NCBI GenBank assembly: GCA_024398965.1
Contig: JAKSIF010000002.1
Coordinates: 146,110 to 210,109 of the forward strand
Direction of reading: 5' to 3'
Source: Fibrobacter sp.
GTDB taxonomy: Bacteria; Fibrobacterota; Fibrobacteria; Fibrobacterales; Fibrobacteraceae
DNA: 64,000 nucleotides
A model generated the notes under the pieces. The model had not been told where the DNA came from. It worked only from the letters and a program-made list of their open reading frames with translations, and did no database searches. Of this stretch, positions 17,608 to 27,326 are shown piece after piece (position 1 is the first letter of the stretch; every line of letters starts with the position of its first letter). The translations under genes and the position numbers were made by a program.

Positions 17608-19737
17608 ATGAAAAACATTACTACCCACAGAAATATTGGTATTTCTGCTCACATCGACTCCGGTAAGACCACTCTTACCGAACGTATCCTTTACTACACC
17701 AAGCGTATTCACGCTATCCACGAAGTTCGTGGTAAGGACGGCGTCGGTGCCACGATGGACTCCATGGAACTCGAACGCGAACGCGGCATCACCATTCAGT
17801 CTGCTGCTACCTTCGCAAGCTGGACCCACACCAAGTCTGGCGAAGCCGACACCATCAACATCATCGATACCCCGGGGCACGTGGACTTCACTATCGAAGT
17901 TGAACGTTCTCTCCGTGTGCTTGACGGTGCTATCCTCGTTCTTACCGGCGTGGAAGGCGTTCAGTCTCAGTCTATTACCGTTGACCGCCAGATGAAGCGC
18001 TACCATGTGCCTCGCGTTGTGTTTGTCAACAAGTGCGACCGCTCCGGTGCAAATCCGCTCCGCGTTGCTGTTATGCTCAAGGAAAAGCTGAACCACAAGC
18101 CCTGCGTTATGCAGATTCCTATCGGTCTCGAAGACCAGCTGAAGGGCGTGGTTGACCTGGTTGAAATGAAGGCCTACTACTTCGAAGGCGACAACGGTGA
18201 CGACATGCGCGAAACCGAAATCCCGGCTGAACTGGCTGACCAGGCTCAGGAATACCGTGAAAAGCTCGTTGACTGCTGCGCAGACTACAACGACGAAATC
18301 ATGGAACTTGCTATGGAAGGCAAGTACGGTGTTGATGACATCGATAAGGCTCTCATCAAGAAGACCATCCGCGAAGCTTGCATTAGCCTCGAAGTTACTC
18401 CGGTGTTCATGGGTTCCGCTCATAAGAACATTGGTATCCAGAAGCTCCTCGACGGTGTCGTTGACTACCTCCCCTGCCCGACCGACGTCGAAAACAAGGC
18501 TCTCGACCTGAACAACAACGAAGAAGAAGTTGTTCTGAAGTCCGAAGACAACGCTCCCATGGTTTCCTACGCATTCAAGCTGGTGAACGACCGCTATGGT
18601 CAGTTGACCTACATCCGCGTATACCAGGGTGTTATCAAGAAGGGTGACATGATCACCAACATCTCCACCGGCAAGAAGGTTTCCGTTGGCCGTCTCGTTC
18701 GTATGCACGCTGACGAAATGGTGGATATCACCGAAGCTGGTGCAGGCGACATCGTTGCTCTGTTCGGTATTGACTGCGCATCCGGTACTACCTTTACCGA
18801 TGGCAAGAACAACTTCAACATGACCTCCATGCACGTTCCTAACCCGGTTATCGAACTTGTGATCGAAGCTAAGAACCGTGACGACCTGGACAACATGTCC
18901 AAGGCTCTGAACCGCTTCACCAAGGAAGACCCGACCTTCCAGGTGGAAGTGAACAAGGAATCTGGCGAAACCATCATCAAGGGTATGGGCGAACTTCACC
19001 TCGACGTTTACATCGAACGTATGCGTCGTGAATACAAGGTTGACGTTCAAACTGGTGCTCCGCAGGTTGCATACCGCGAAACCATCACCCGCGCTTCCAA
19101 GTTCGACTACACCCACAAGAAGCAGACCGGTGGTAGCGGTCAGTACGCTAAGGTCGTCGGCGAAATGCGTCCGATGGCTGTGGAAGGCGACTCCGAAAAG
19201 GTTTACAACTTCATCAACTCCGTCGTTGGCGGCCGTATTCCTAAGGAATACATTCCGTCCTGCGATAAGGGCTTCCAAAGCTGCATGGCTGCTGGTTCCT
19301 TGATCGGCTTCCCGGTTGTTGGTATCGAAATGGACGTCCAGGATGGTGCATTCCACCCCGTTGACTCTTCCGATATGGCCTTCCAGGTTGCAGCTCGTAT
19401 GGCATTCCGTGAAGCCTTCGCTAAGGCTGGCGCACAGATCCTCGAACCGATCATGAAGGTTGAAATCCAGACCCCGACCGAATTCCAGGGTTCCGTTGTT
19501 GGTAACGTTTCTCAGCGTCGTGGTACCATCGTTGGTACTAACGAAGAACTGGGCATGACCACCATCACCGCTGAAGTTCCGCTGTCTGAAATGTTCGGTT
19601 ACGCAACTGACCTGCGTTCTATGACTCAGGGTAAGGCTGAATTCACCATGGAATTTGCAAAGTACCTCCCGGTTCCGCGCAACATCCAGGACGAACTCAT
19701 CAAGAAGTACGGCGACAAGGCTGGCGCCAGAGCTTAA
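17608..19737 (+). CDS. fusA: Elongation factor G (spirochaete/mitochondrial-type)
   Basis: The start at 17608 ([20 protein letters not shown]) is set by the conserved N terminus and gives 709 residues. It is the translocation GTPase, with Walker A AHIDSGKT (14-21), the switch I region [32 protein letters not shown] and NKCD. The switch region reads [18 protein letters not shown], as in mitochondrial EF-G1 and spirochaete spdEFG1, rather than the usual TMDWMEQEQERGITITSA. Domains II-V follow with normal length. Codon use is more T-rich than its neighbours, as expected for a highly expressed gene. A TATCTT box lies about 45 nt upstream. Confidence 0.93.
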   Translation: MKNITTHRNIGISAHIDSGKTTLTERILYYTKRIHAIHEVRGKDGVGATMDSMELERERGITIQSAATFASWTHTKSGEADTINIIDTPGHVDFTIEVERSLRVLDGAILVLTGVEGVQSQSITVDRQMKRYHVPRVVFVNKCDRSGANPLRVAVMLKEKLNHKPCVMQIPIGLEDQLKGVVDLVEMKAYYFEGDNGDDMRETEIPAELADQAQEYREKLVDCCADYNDEIMELAMEGKYGVDDIDKALIKKTIREACISLEVTPVFMGSAHKNIGIQKLLDGVVDYLPCPTDVENKALDLNNNEEEVVLKSEDNAPMVSYAFKLVNDRYGQLTYIRVYQGVIKKGDMITNISTGKKVSVGRLVRMHADEMVDITEAGAGDIVALFGIDCASGTTFTDGKNNFNMTSMHVPNPVIELVIEAKNRDDLDNMSKALNRFTKEDPTFQVEVNKESGETIIKGMGELHLDVYIERMRREYKVDVQTGAPQVAYRETITRASKFDYTHKKQTGGSGQYAKVVGEMRPMAVEGDSEKVYNFINSVVGGRIPKEYIPSCDKGFQSCMAAGSLIGFPVVGIEMDVQDGAFHPVDSSDMAFQVAARMAFREAFAKAGAQILEPIMKVEIQTPTEFQGSVVGNVSQRRGTIVGTNEELGMTTITAEVPLSEMFGYATDLRSMTQGKAEFTMEFAKYLPVPRNIQDELIKKYGDKAGARA

Positions 19738-19766
19738 TCGCTCAGCACTCTTGAATTAGAGATTGA

Positions 19767-19800
19767 AGAATCCCCGCGAGCAATCGCGGGGATTCTTTTT
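19767..19800 (+). terminator. Rho-independent terminator of fusA
   Basis: A 13-bp stem (AGAATCCCCGCGA/TCGCGGGGATTCT) with a GCAA loop is followed by TTTTT. It lies 30 nt after the fusA stop. Confidence 0.93.
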
Positions 19801-20100
19801 CGTCGTACACAACACAAGGAGTCTTCGCCACACACCAAACAAACGCGAAGGCCTCCCATAAAAAAGGATTCCGCGAGACAAGCTCGCGGAACCCAGTGGA
19901 ATTAGAAGAGAACAAGTGTGCTTCCTATCTTTTCCTACCCCGCGGTTCGATCAGGCATCCCCTCTCCAGAACCAGGAATAGATTGGAAGCACGATATTAA
20001 TATACCCCTCCATACAAAAGATGGAACAAGAATTTTCGAATTTCTTGTTCCAACACGAGATGTTCCAACTTGTAGTAAGACCTGGCAGTCGTAACTTTTT
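19801..20100. other. Non-coding 3' region between fusA and mazG
   Basis: No gene is supported here. It holds a minus-strand terminator (19860-19891) and a near-perfect inverted repeat at 20023-20051 (GGAACAAGAA ... TTCTTGTTCC), followed by a second TGTTCCAAC word. These lie in the 3' untranslated stretch of mazG. Confidence 0.5.
19860..19891 (-). terminator. Rho-independent terminator, minus strand (mazG)
   Basis: Read on the minus strand, TTCCGCGAG pairs with CTCGCGGAA and is followed by a T-run. It lies about 210 nt downstream of the mazG stop. Confidence 0.75.
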
Positions 20101-20943
20101 CTACTTGGATTCAGCCGCCTTTGTACGAGCCTTAGCCTCACGCCACAGTTCCTGAAGGCGCTCCGGAGTCTCTTCTTTCATTTCCTTGCCCTCGGCACGG
20201 GCAAGCTCTTCCACTACGCGGAAACGTTTCTCGAACTTGCTGTTGGCGCGTTCCAGGGCGAGAGCCGCATTGAACCCGCAGTGACGTGCCACGTTCACCA
20301 AACTGAAAAGGATATCGCCGAACTCGTCTTCCATGCGATCAATATTTCGATTTTCTTCGGAACTTGCTTGCATTTCAGCACGGAATTCAGTAAATTCTTC
20401 TACGGCCTTGTTGAACACCGGTTCAGCCTCGATCCAGTCAAACCCAACCTTGGCGGCGCGACGCTGAATCTCCTGGGCACGGGCCAACGTAGGCATGCTC
20501 TTGCTAACCTTATCCATAGCGGACTTGCCAGCCATTGATAGATTGTTTTTTTCCGCGTCCTTGATGGTCTCCCAGCGACTGCGCAATCCGTTAGGATTGT
20601 TCACATCGAGAAAGTCCTTTTCATTCTCGACCTTGACGTCGCCAAACACATGAGGGTGTCGACGGATCATTTTTTCGCAGATTCCCTGCACCACGTCGTC
20701 AATGGCAAAATCCCCGTTTTCCTTTGCGACCTGAGAATGGAATACAATCTGGAAGAGAACATCTCCCAGTTCTTCGGCCATGTGAACCTTATCGTTCGCC
20801 TGAGCCGCATCGATGTATTCGTGGGATTCTTCGACTAGATAGGGCAGCAAGGACTGATGCGTCTGTTGCCTGTCCCAGGGGCAGCCTTCCGGAGAGCGGA
20901 GGGTAGCCATGATTTTAACAAGATCGTCAAAGGAATATTTCAT
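20101..20943 (-). CDS. mazG: Nucleoside triphosphate pyrophosphohydrolase MazG
   Basis: A 280-residue all-alpha NTP pyrophosphatase that hydrolyses (d)NTPs to NMPs, a house-cleaning function. It has the tandem MazG layout: first repeat LRSPEGCPWDRQQTHQSLL, VEESHEYIDA, EELGDVLFQIVFHSQVA; second repeat with KVGFDWIEAEPVFNKAVEE and EDEFGDILFSLVNVARH. The ExxE and ExxD metal motifs are intact. Its start codon at 20943 abuts the dprA start at 20944 on the other strand. Confidence 0.95.
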   Translation of the reverse strand: MKYSFDDLVKIMATLRSPEGCPWDRQQTHQSLLPYLVEESHEYIDAAQANDKVHMAEELGDVLFQIVFHSQVAKENGDFAIDDVVQGICEKMIRRHPHVFGDVKVENEKDFLDVNNPNGLRSRWETIKDAEKNNLSMAGKSAMDKVSKSMPTLARAQEIQRRAAKVGFDWIEAEPVFNKAVEEFTEFRAEMQASSEENRNIDRMEDEFGDILFSLVNVARHCGFNAALALERANSKFEKRFRVVEELARAEGKEMKEETPERLQELWREAKARTKAAESK

Positions 20944-21906
20944 ATGGGAAAAGATAGAAACAGTTGCAACAATGCTTTTGATTTTTTCAAGACAGAAAAC
21001 TTGCCGAACGCAAACAACGCAAGCGACACAAGAATCCTGGAACAGGATTATCCCCTCCTGCTAAAGGAATCCAAGCTGCGACCGCGTCAATTATTCTATA
21101 GGGGAACCTTGCCGCCCAAGGATGCCGTCGGTATCGCCATGGTGGGCACAAGGCGACCAGGTCGAAACGCCCAGGAACTTTGCAAGCAACTTGTTGAAAG
21201 CCTTAAGGGGACAAACGCCGTCGTGGTCTCGGGGCTTGCCCAGGGCATCGACAGTTACTGCCATCAGGCAGCTCTCGACGCAGGCATTCCCACGTTGGCG
21301 GTAATTGCCCAGGGCTTGGATGCAAGACTTCCCGGATCCCAGGCCGAGTTAGCCCGCAGAATCATTTCTGAGGGTGGAGCGGTGGTTACCGAGTACGAGG
21401 GCGATTTTCCATCCTACAAGGGCACGTTCCCGGCCAGGAACCGCATTATCAGCGGGATGAGCAAAGCCACGGTACTTGTCCAGAGCAAGATAAAAGGAGG
21501 CGCCCTGATTACAGCGGATTACTGCCTGCAGGAAGGAAAGCTTCTTCTAGCTGTTCCAGGAGACTACGATAGTGAAGTTGCCAGCGGTCCAAACATGTAC
21601 CTGGAACAGGGGAAAGCCAAGCCCATATTCGCCCCCGAAAGCCTATGGGCTGTGGCAGGACTTTCCAAAAAAACAGACTGCCACATCATCAGCTTCGAAG
21701 ACGTAAAAAAAGCCGGATGCAACCTTTCACCAGAAGCTAAAGCCTTTTACAACCAGTTCTGCGGGTTCCGAAAGAATTTTTCTGAATTGCAAGAAGAATC
21801 TAACTTTAAGACTGGCAACATTTTAGCTATATTAACAGAGCTAGAGATTGCAGGTTTGGTCCAAACACGGGACAACTTCCAATTCTACTTTAACGGGAAC
21901 AACTGA
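20944..21906 (+). CDS. dprA: DNA-processing protein DprA
   Basis: A 320-residue Rossmann-like protein that loads RecA onto incoming single-stranded DNA in natural transformation. Seen: VGTRRPGRNA, GLAQGIDSYCHQAAL, EYEGDFPSYKGTFPARNRII, VQSKIKGGALITADYCLQEG and AVPGDYDSEVASGPNMY. The C-terminal 60 residues look like the winged-helix DML1-type domain. The ATG at 20944 gives no room for a promoter, since mazG starts at 20943 in the opposite direction. An ATG at 20857 inside mazG is possible but adds an atypical N terminus. Confidence 0.92.
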   Translation: MGKDRNSCNNAFDFFKTENLPNANNASDTRILEQDYPLLLKESKLRPRQLFYRGTLPPKDAVGIAMVGTRRPGRNAQELCKQLVESLKGTNAVVVSGLAQGIDSYCHQAALDAGIPTLAVIAQGLDARLPGSQAELARRIISEGGAVVTEYEGDFPSYKGTFPARNRIISGMSKATVLVQSKIKGGALITADYCLQEGKLLLAVPGDYDSEVASGPNMYLEQGKAKPIFAPESLWAVAGLSKKTDCHIISFEDVKKAGCNLSPEAKAFYNQFCGFRKNFSELQEESNFKTGNILAILTELEIAGLVQTRDNFQFYFNGNN

Positions 21907-21907
21907 C

Positions 21908-22189
21908 TTGAATAAGCGACTTTTTCTCTTACTGGCGATTATAATCATTGCAATTGCAGTGGTTGTTTCTCAGCTGTTGTTTGGCAAAAACAGCCTTAAG
22001 CAGCAGAGAAGTATCTCCAAGGAAATTGCCGTTTATCAGCATCAGATTGATTCGCTGCAGAAGATTATTGACAGTCGCAACATTGAGATAGAACGACTGA
22101 AGAATGATTCGTTGTATAAGGAAGAAATTCTTCGCACTAAGTACGGCATGAGTTTGAAGGGCGAAAAAGTTTTCCAGCTCGTCAGGTAG
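21908..22189 (+). CDS. DivIC/FtsB-like septum formation initiator protein
   Basis: A small single-pass protein. The likely start is TTG at 21908, two bases after the dprA stop, giving 94 residues. It has a basic N terminus (NKRLF), one membrane helix (LLLAIIIIAIAVVVSQLLF) and a coiled coil (about 30-75) rich in Ile/Leu heptads, then YGMSLKGEKVFQLV. FtsB and DivIC stabilise the divisome with FtsL and FtsQ. FtsL-like identity cannot be excluded at this length. Confidence 0.75.
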   Translation: MNKRLFLLLAIIIIAIAVVVSQLLFGKNSLKQQRSISKEIAVYQHQIDSLQKIIDSRNIEIERLKNDSLYKEEILRTKYGMSLKGEKVFQLVR

Positions 22190-22231
22190 CCCAAGCACTT
22201 CGCTTCGAAAGCGAAACGCACACCCAAAAAC

Positions 22232-25200
22232 TTAAGCCATCTTGCTTGCGTCAGTACCGCCAACATGCTCCACTTTTCCTGCAAAGTAGCTGTACGCTGC
22301 AGGCACAATGAACAAGGTCATGAAGGTAGCAAAGGTAAGACCGCCAGCAATGGCGATACCCATGGCAACGCGGCTAGGGGTGCCGGTGGCGATCAGCGGC
22401 ACTGCGCCCAAAACTGTTGAAAGACTAGTCATGAGGATTGGGCGGAAGCGGCGTGTCGCCGCTTGCCTAGCCGCTTCCAGCTTGGAACATCCTGTGGCAG
22501 CCGCAATCTGGTTTGCAAATTCCACAATCAAGATACCATTCTTTGTCACCAGAGCAATCAAAAGGATTAACGCAATCTCACTGAAGATGTTCAATGTCTG
22601 ACCCGTCAAATACAAGCAAGTCAGCGCACCTGCCAATGCAAGGGGCACGGTAAAGAAAATCACCAGCGGTGCACGGAAACTTTCAAACTGTCCTGCAAGA
22701 ACCAGGAATATCAAAGCAAGCGCCAACAGGAACACCACATACAAGCCGGAAGAACTTTCCTCAAACTCCTTGGAGGCACCACTCAACGTTGTACTTACGT
22801 TGGGATATTCCTTCAACACTTCCTTTGCAATGCGACGCATTTCCTCCACGCCATCACCAATGGTCTTTCCGGGAACAAGGCCCGCCTGAATGGTGGCAGC
22901 ACTAAAACGGTTATATCGCGGAAGCGACGGTGACGCAGAGCGTTCCACATAGGTAATGAAATTATCGACACTAACGGCCTCGCCCTTTCGGTTCTTTACC
23001 GTCAGCAAAGACAGGTTCTGAGGCGTAGCCCTATACTGGTAACCAACGGCACCAATCACATCGTACTGACGTCCGTCCTTGTAGTATTCCCCATAGCTCT
23101 TGTCGCTGATAGACAGCTGGATGGCCTGGGCTATATCGTTAACGGAAACGCCTTCCTCATTAGCCTTGTCGCGAAGAATCTCGATGTGAAGTTCCGGCTT
23201 GGTAAACTTCAAGTTGGTATTCACCACGCTGAACACAGGGCTCTTGCTAGCTTCTTCCATGAACTTGGGCACCAAAGTACGCAATACTTCAATGGATCCC
23301 GCCTGCAACACAAACTGAACCGGAAGGCCACCGCGCTGGGTACTGATGCTCTGGGGTTCAAACACCATCACTCGAAGATCCGGGTATTCATTGCCCAGCA
23401 GCTGAATTTCGTGGGCAATCACGCTCTGAGGGCGGCGCGCCGTCTTGTCGTCATTCAAGGAAAGACGAATTCTGGAATTACCCGCATTCCAGGCACCAGC
23501 CTGCACTTCCTTGTATTCACCACTATCCAGAATAGTCATGACCTCATCTACAAAAGCATCGGCCATGCGCTTGGTTCGGGTAAGGGTAACGCCTTCGGGC
23601 ATGTTCACGTTAACCATGACAGAGCCGGAATCTTCCGTTGGTGCCATTTCGCTACTCATGTCATTAAAGCAATAATAGGCTGCAAACAAAAGGCCTGCCA
23701 CCACCGGGAACAGCAAGAAACGCAGCTTCAGGAATCCGCCCAAAAGTACTGCATAAATACGGTTCAGCCAGTTGAAGAAAGGTTCAGTCCAGTTATAGAA
23801 ACGGCCTTTTTTCTGATGACGCAGGAACTTGGAGCAAAGCATAGGAGAAAGAGTCAAGGCACAACTTGTGGAAAGGAAAACCGTTCCAATCATCACCGCA
23901 ACAAATTCTCGAAAGAGAAGACCCGTAGTTCCGCCCAAGGCAAGCACCGGAACAAACACGGCCATCAACACAACAGATGTCGCAATCACTGCAAAAAAGA
24001 TTTCGTTGGTACCCGCCACTGCGGCCTGCTTCGGCGTCATCCCCTTTTCAATCTTGTCGTAGATATTCTCCACAATCACGATAGCGTCATCCACCACAAG
24101 GCCAATGGCCAGCACCATGGCAAGAAGAGTCAACACGTTGATACTAAAGCCACACAGGTACAGAACAAAGAAACTACCGATTACAGCCACAGGCACCACC
24201 ACCATGGGAATAATGGTGGTTCGGCCCTCGCGCAAGAAGGCAAAGATAATGGCAATCACAAGGAGGAAGGCGATAAAGATGGTTTCCACCACTTCCTTGA
24301 TGGAAGCGCGAATATTGATACTCGTATCGCGACCATAAAGCATGTCTACGCCTTCGGGCAATTCACGGCGAATATCTTCCACACGCTTGTAGAATTCATC
24401 AGCAATATTCACGTGGTTACTACCCGGCTGAGCCACCAGGGCGCAGGTCACTGTGTTCTTGCCATTACGCCTAAAACCCTTGCGGGTGTCCAGCGGTTCA
24501 TAGTGAATATTCGCAACGTCAGATACGCGGATGACGGTACCATCGGCAGCAGTCTTTACAGCAATCCTTCCAAAGGCCTCCGGATCCATAATGCGGCCAA
24601 GGGTACGAATGGAAAGTGTCGTCTCGGAGCCTTCGATGGAACCCGCCGGAAGTTCAAGGTTTCCCCTGCTGAGAGCCGCACTCATTTCACTGCCGGTAAC
24701 GCCTAGAGCCTGCATGCGGATAGGATCGATCCACAAACGAACCGTGGGCTGTTTTTCACCCCAGATCATCACCTCGGAAACACCGTTAATAGTCTGCAGA
24801 CGCTCCTTCACATGATTGCGAGCAATCTCAGAAACATCCATCGCATCAAGCTTGTCACTTACCAAGCTAATCATCAAGATAGGGTCGGAGTCGGAGTCGC
24901 TCTTGTTCACCGTAGGCTCATCCACATCATCGGGCAAGCGGCGGCGCACGCGGCTAACGCGGTCTCGAATATCATTGGCGGCATCTTCCAAATCCATGCC
25001 GGTTTCGAATTCCACGCTGATGTAGGAGGAACCATCGGAGCTGGTAGATGTCAAGGCCTTAATGCCAGGCGCACTGTTGATGGACGATTCCAAGACCTCG
25101 GTCACTTCCGCTTCCACCACCGCGGCATTTGCGCCCGGATAGGAAGTTCGAACCTGAATCAAGGGGTAGTCAACGTTTGGGTATTCGCGGATACCCAAGT

Positions 25201-25291
25201 TACTCATACCAAATGCGCCCAGCAACAAAATCACCAAGGCTACAACGGTCATAAGAACCGGACGTCGAACAGAAAGGTTTGCTACACTCAT
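22232..25291 (-). CDS. RND multidrug efflux permease (HAE1/AcrB family)
   Basis: A 1019-residue inner-membrane proton antiporter. It starts MSVANLSVRRPVLMTVVALV, has two periplasmic porter loops, and the TM4 acidic pair in GLVVDDAIVIVENIYD needed for proton relay. The second half repeats the fold (LILLIALVTKNGILIVEFAN). The length is typical. It is the second gene after the adaptor at 25419-26567; no outer-membrane TolC gene is present in the window. Substrates cannot be predicted. Confidence 0.94.
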   Translation of the reverse strand: MSVANLSVRRPVLMTVVALVILLLGAFGMSNLGIREYPNVDYPLIQVRTSYPGANAAVVEAEVTEVLESSINSAPGIKALTSTSSDGSSYISVEFETGMDLEDAANDIRDRVSRVRRRLPDDVDEPTVNKSDSDSDPILMISLVSDKLDAMDVSEIARNHVKERLQTINGVSEVMIWGEKQPTVRLWIDPIRMQALGVTGSEMSAALSRGNLELPAGSIEGSETTLSIRTLGRIMDPEAFGRIAVKTAADGTVIRVSDVANIHYEPLDTRKGFRRNGKNTVTCALVAQPGSNHVNIADEFYKRVEDIRRELPEGVDMLYGRDTSINIRASIKEVVETIFIAFLLVIAIIFAFLREGRTTIIPMVVVPVAVIGSFFVLYLCGFSINVLTLLAMVLAIGLVVDDAIVIVENIYDKIEKGMTPKQAAVAGTNEIFFAVIATSVVLMAVFVPVLALGGTTGLLFREFVAVMIGTVFLSTSCALTLSPMLCSKFLRHQKKGRFYNWTEPFFNWLNRIYAVLLGGFLKLRFLLFPVVAGLLFAAYYCFNDMSSEMAPTEDSGSVMVNVNMPEGVTLTRTKRMADAFVDEVMTILDSGEYKEVQAGAWNAGNSRIRLSLNDDKTARRPQSVIAHEIQLLGNEYPDLRVMVFEPQSISTQRGGLPVQFVLQAGSIEVLRTLVPKFMEEASKSPVFSVVNTNLKFTKPELHIEILRDKANEEGVSVNDIAQAIQLSISDKSYGEYYKDGRQYDVIGAVGYQYRATPQNLSLLTVKNRKGEAVSVDNFITYVERSASPSLPRYNRFSAATIQAGLVPGKTIGDGVEEMRRIAKEVLKEYPNVSTTLSGASKEFEESSSGLYVVFLLALALIFLVLAGQFESFRAPLVIFFTVPLALAGALTCLYLTGQTLNIFSEIALILLIALVTKNGILIVEFANQIAAATGCSKLEAARQAATRRFRPILMTSLSTVLGAVPLIATGTPSRVAMGIAIAGGLTFATFMTLFIVPAAYSYFAGKVEHVGGTDASKMA

Positions 25292-25297
25292 TTTTAT

Positions 25298-25412
25298 CAG
25301 TTATGAATTATGAATTACGAATTACGAGAAATCGCCTATACAGATCAACAATTTTTTCAACAGCATCTATTCTCGTTCTCTTGTAATTCATAACTTGTAA
25401 TTAGTAATTGGC
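25298..25412. repeat. AT-rich inverted-repeat element between RND genes
   Basis: Mirrored words of the type GTTATGAATTATGAATTAC and GTAATTCATAACTTGTAATT flank a centre containing GAGAA and TTCTCG. The element splits the adaptor and permease genes of one operon. It belongs with the other AT-rich palindromic elements of the window. Confidence 0.55.
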
Positions 25413-25418
25413 AAAGCC

Positions 25419-26567
25419 TTAGTTTACTTCGTAATCGGTATTGTTACGGATTTCGCGAATGCGAATGGAACTTCCCTGACGGATGCTGATCAAGCCAGAG
25501 GTTATCACAGTATCACCCTCGTTAAGGCCACTAACCACATCTACGGCAATAGGAGTACGCAAGCCTGTTTCTACACGGACCATCTGGGCCTTACCCTCTT
25601 TTGCAATAAACAGATAGGCGCCATCCTTATCAAGCGTCAATGCTTCCGCAGGAACAGGGATCGTCTTGGCACGGCCAGTAGCAGCATCGGAAAGATCCAC
25701 ATTTACCTTGGCATAACCGCCAGCAATAAGTTCGCCCTTGGAGTTATCCACCTGAATCATAATCTGGCGAGTACGGCTGCTTTCGGAAATGGTAGCATCA
25801 AGAGCCTTCACCTTTCCCGTCTTTTCGATATTACGTTCCTCGTCCCTCAATTGGATTGCATCACCGACCTTGATGTTGGCAGCGTAGCGCTGGGGCAAAG
25901 CAAACTTGGCCTTCAACTGCTTAACTTCGCTAAGGGTCGCAATGGAGGTGCCTGTAGTCATCCAAGCACCAACGGAAACATTCACAAAACCAAGCTTGCC
26001 ACTAAAAGGAGCACGGACTTCTGTCTTTGCGATTTGAGCCTTGATCAATTCTATGTTTGCATCAGCGGACTTCAATGATGCCTCGGCGGCTTCAAGGTCT
26101 GCTTGGGTAGCAGCATTCTTTTCGACCAATCCCTTGGTTCGATCCATTTTCTGTTTTGCCAACTGCTGGTTGGACTCCGCCTGCTTTAACTGAGCCTTCA
26201 GTTCCGAATCATCAATTTTTGCAAGCAGCGCACCTTTGGAAACATTGGCTCCGTCCTTAGCCATCAACTGAACCAAGCGTCCATTGGTTGCAGCAGTCAG
26301 TTCAACGCTGTTCATTGCTTCCAGCGTGGCCATTGTCTGGAAATTCTTACTTGCCACATGGGATTCCGCAATGTAGCCTTCAACAGCAAAGGTCTTTGCC
26401 CCACGACCTCCGGGGCCACCCTTTCCACCAGGAGCTTTGCCCTGGCTTGCAGAAGCGCCCTTGCCGGCCTCACCAGACTGGGCATCAGAGGAACAAGCAA
26501 CAAAACTTAAAGACGAAAAGCAAAAAACAAGAAAAGCAACGAAAGCAAGCGAAGAGAAAGATTTCAT
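25419..26567 (-). CDS. RND efflux periplasmic adaptor (membrane fusion protein), lipoprotein
   Basis: The start at 26567 (MKSFSSLAFVAFLVF) gives about 382 residues with a lipobox SFVAC near residue 25. A Gly/Ser linker follows, then the barrel-sandwich (MEAMNSVELTAATNGRLVQL and FSGKLGFVNVSVGAW) around an alpha-hairpin coiled coil (about 120-180), a beta-barrel domain, and a membrane-proximal domain ending VITSGLISIRQGSSIRI. It bridges the RND permease and an outer-membrane channel. It lies upstream of the permease on the same strand. Confidence 0.92.
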   Translation of the reverse strand: MKSFSSLAFVAFLVFCFSSLSFVACSSDAQSGEAGKGASASQGKAPGGKGGPGGRGAKTFAVEGYIAESHVASKNFQTMATLEAMNSVELTAATNGRLVQLMAKDGANVSKGALLAKIDDSELKAQLKQAESNQQLAKQKMDRTKGLVEKNAATQADLEAAEASLKSADANIELIKAQIAKTEVRAPFSGKLGFVNVSVGAWMTTGTSIATLSEVKQLKAKFALPQRYAANIKVGDAIQLRDEERNIEKTGKVKALDATISESSRTRQIMIQVDNSKGELIAGGYAKVNVDLSDAATGRAKTIPVPAEALTLDKDGAYLFIAKEGKAQMVRVETGLRTPIAVDVVSGLNEGDTVITSGLISIRQGSSIRIREIRNNTDYEVN

Positions 26568-26606
26568 ACTATTTAGATTCCCAGGACCAAAGATTCGTTG
26601 CACTCC

Positions 26607-27326
26607 CTAGAACTTAACATTAAGCAATAAACCGCTACCGTCCTCATAGAACTCAGGGACGATATCCATCCTTTCGGTAAACGCCTTGGAAGACGTAGCT
26701 CTGTATACACGAACCGTATTCAGCATTGAAACCACGCGGTTCAAAACCAGGGCTCCAATGGAAGCTTGGAATACAATTCGACTTACACGGTAATGGCGCA
26801 AGCGGCTCTTGTATTCATCCATGTGCTCAGTGGATTCCGGATTATCAGAACTGCCCCAGTCCCACTGGATATCTTCGCTAAGGCCCTTGTTGATTTCATC
26901 CATAGTCTTACCAGCACGAAGCATTGCCTGATTGTAATCTTCATCCATATCGGGCGAAGAATTCTGGCCATCAACGCCACCACGACTACGGTAATCGCCA
27001 ACAGTATTCAACAGAGATTCCTTCTTGCTGCCGCTGGTCAGGCCCGCATGACGCACCGCATAGCTATGGGCAGACGTCAAGTAACGTTCGCCGATAAAAT
27101 AGGAACCGAAAGCGGTGACCCAAAGCCCAACGTCTGTCCATACAAAAGGACGTACAAACTTCTGCTCGCCGAGATAACGTTCACCCATACCAGGCAAGAG
27201 GGCCGAGGAACCCAGGGCAATAAGCCAGTTCTTGTCGGAATTCTTGGACACATTTTCATCCACAGAAACTACCACCTGAGAATAGGCGGTAGCAACTGCA
27301 AACAATAGTGCCAGAAAAAGTTTCAT
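26607..27326 (-). CDS. Exported hypothetical protein (DUF5683-like)
   Basis: A 239-residue protein with a signal peptide (MKLFLALLFAVATAYS). A hydrophobic helix region (LIALGSSALLPGMGERYLG, then FVWTDVGLWVTAFGSYFI) resembles the P-G-x-G-Q-x-Y helix motif of DUF5683-type proteins. A polar middle, a second hydrophobic helix pair and the ending LLLNVKF follow. It overlaps the upstream gene by one base (TAATG) and shares this motif with it. The function is unknown. Confidence 0.6.
   Translation of the reverse strand: MKLFLALLFAVATAYSQVVVSVDENVSKNSDKNWLIALGSSALLPGMGERYLGEQKFVRPFVWTDVGLWVTAFGSYFIGERYLTSAHSYAVRHAGLTSGSKKESLLNTVGDYRSRGGVDGQNSSPDMDEDYNQAMLRAGKTMDEINKGLSEDIQWDWGSSDNPESTEHMDEYKSRLRHYRVSRIVFQASIGALVLNRVVSMLNTVRVYRATSSKAFTERMDIVPEFYEDGSGLLLNVKF

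Noticed and set aside
17557..19356. Long open frame antisense to fusA (about 600 codons)
   Set aside because: It mirrors the biased codon use of fusA; it has no recognisable domain and no start signals.
19935..20141. Short minus-strand frame after mazG
   Set aside because: It overlaps the mazG 3' end and an inverted repeat; no support.
23186..24706. Long plus-strand frame antisense to the RND permease
   Set aside because: His/Gln/Asn-rich and without a fold; it is a shadow of the well-supported permease.
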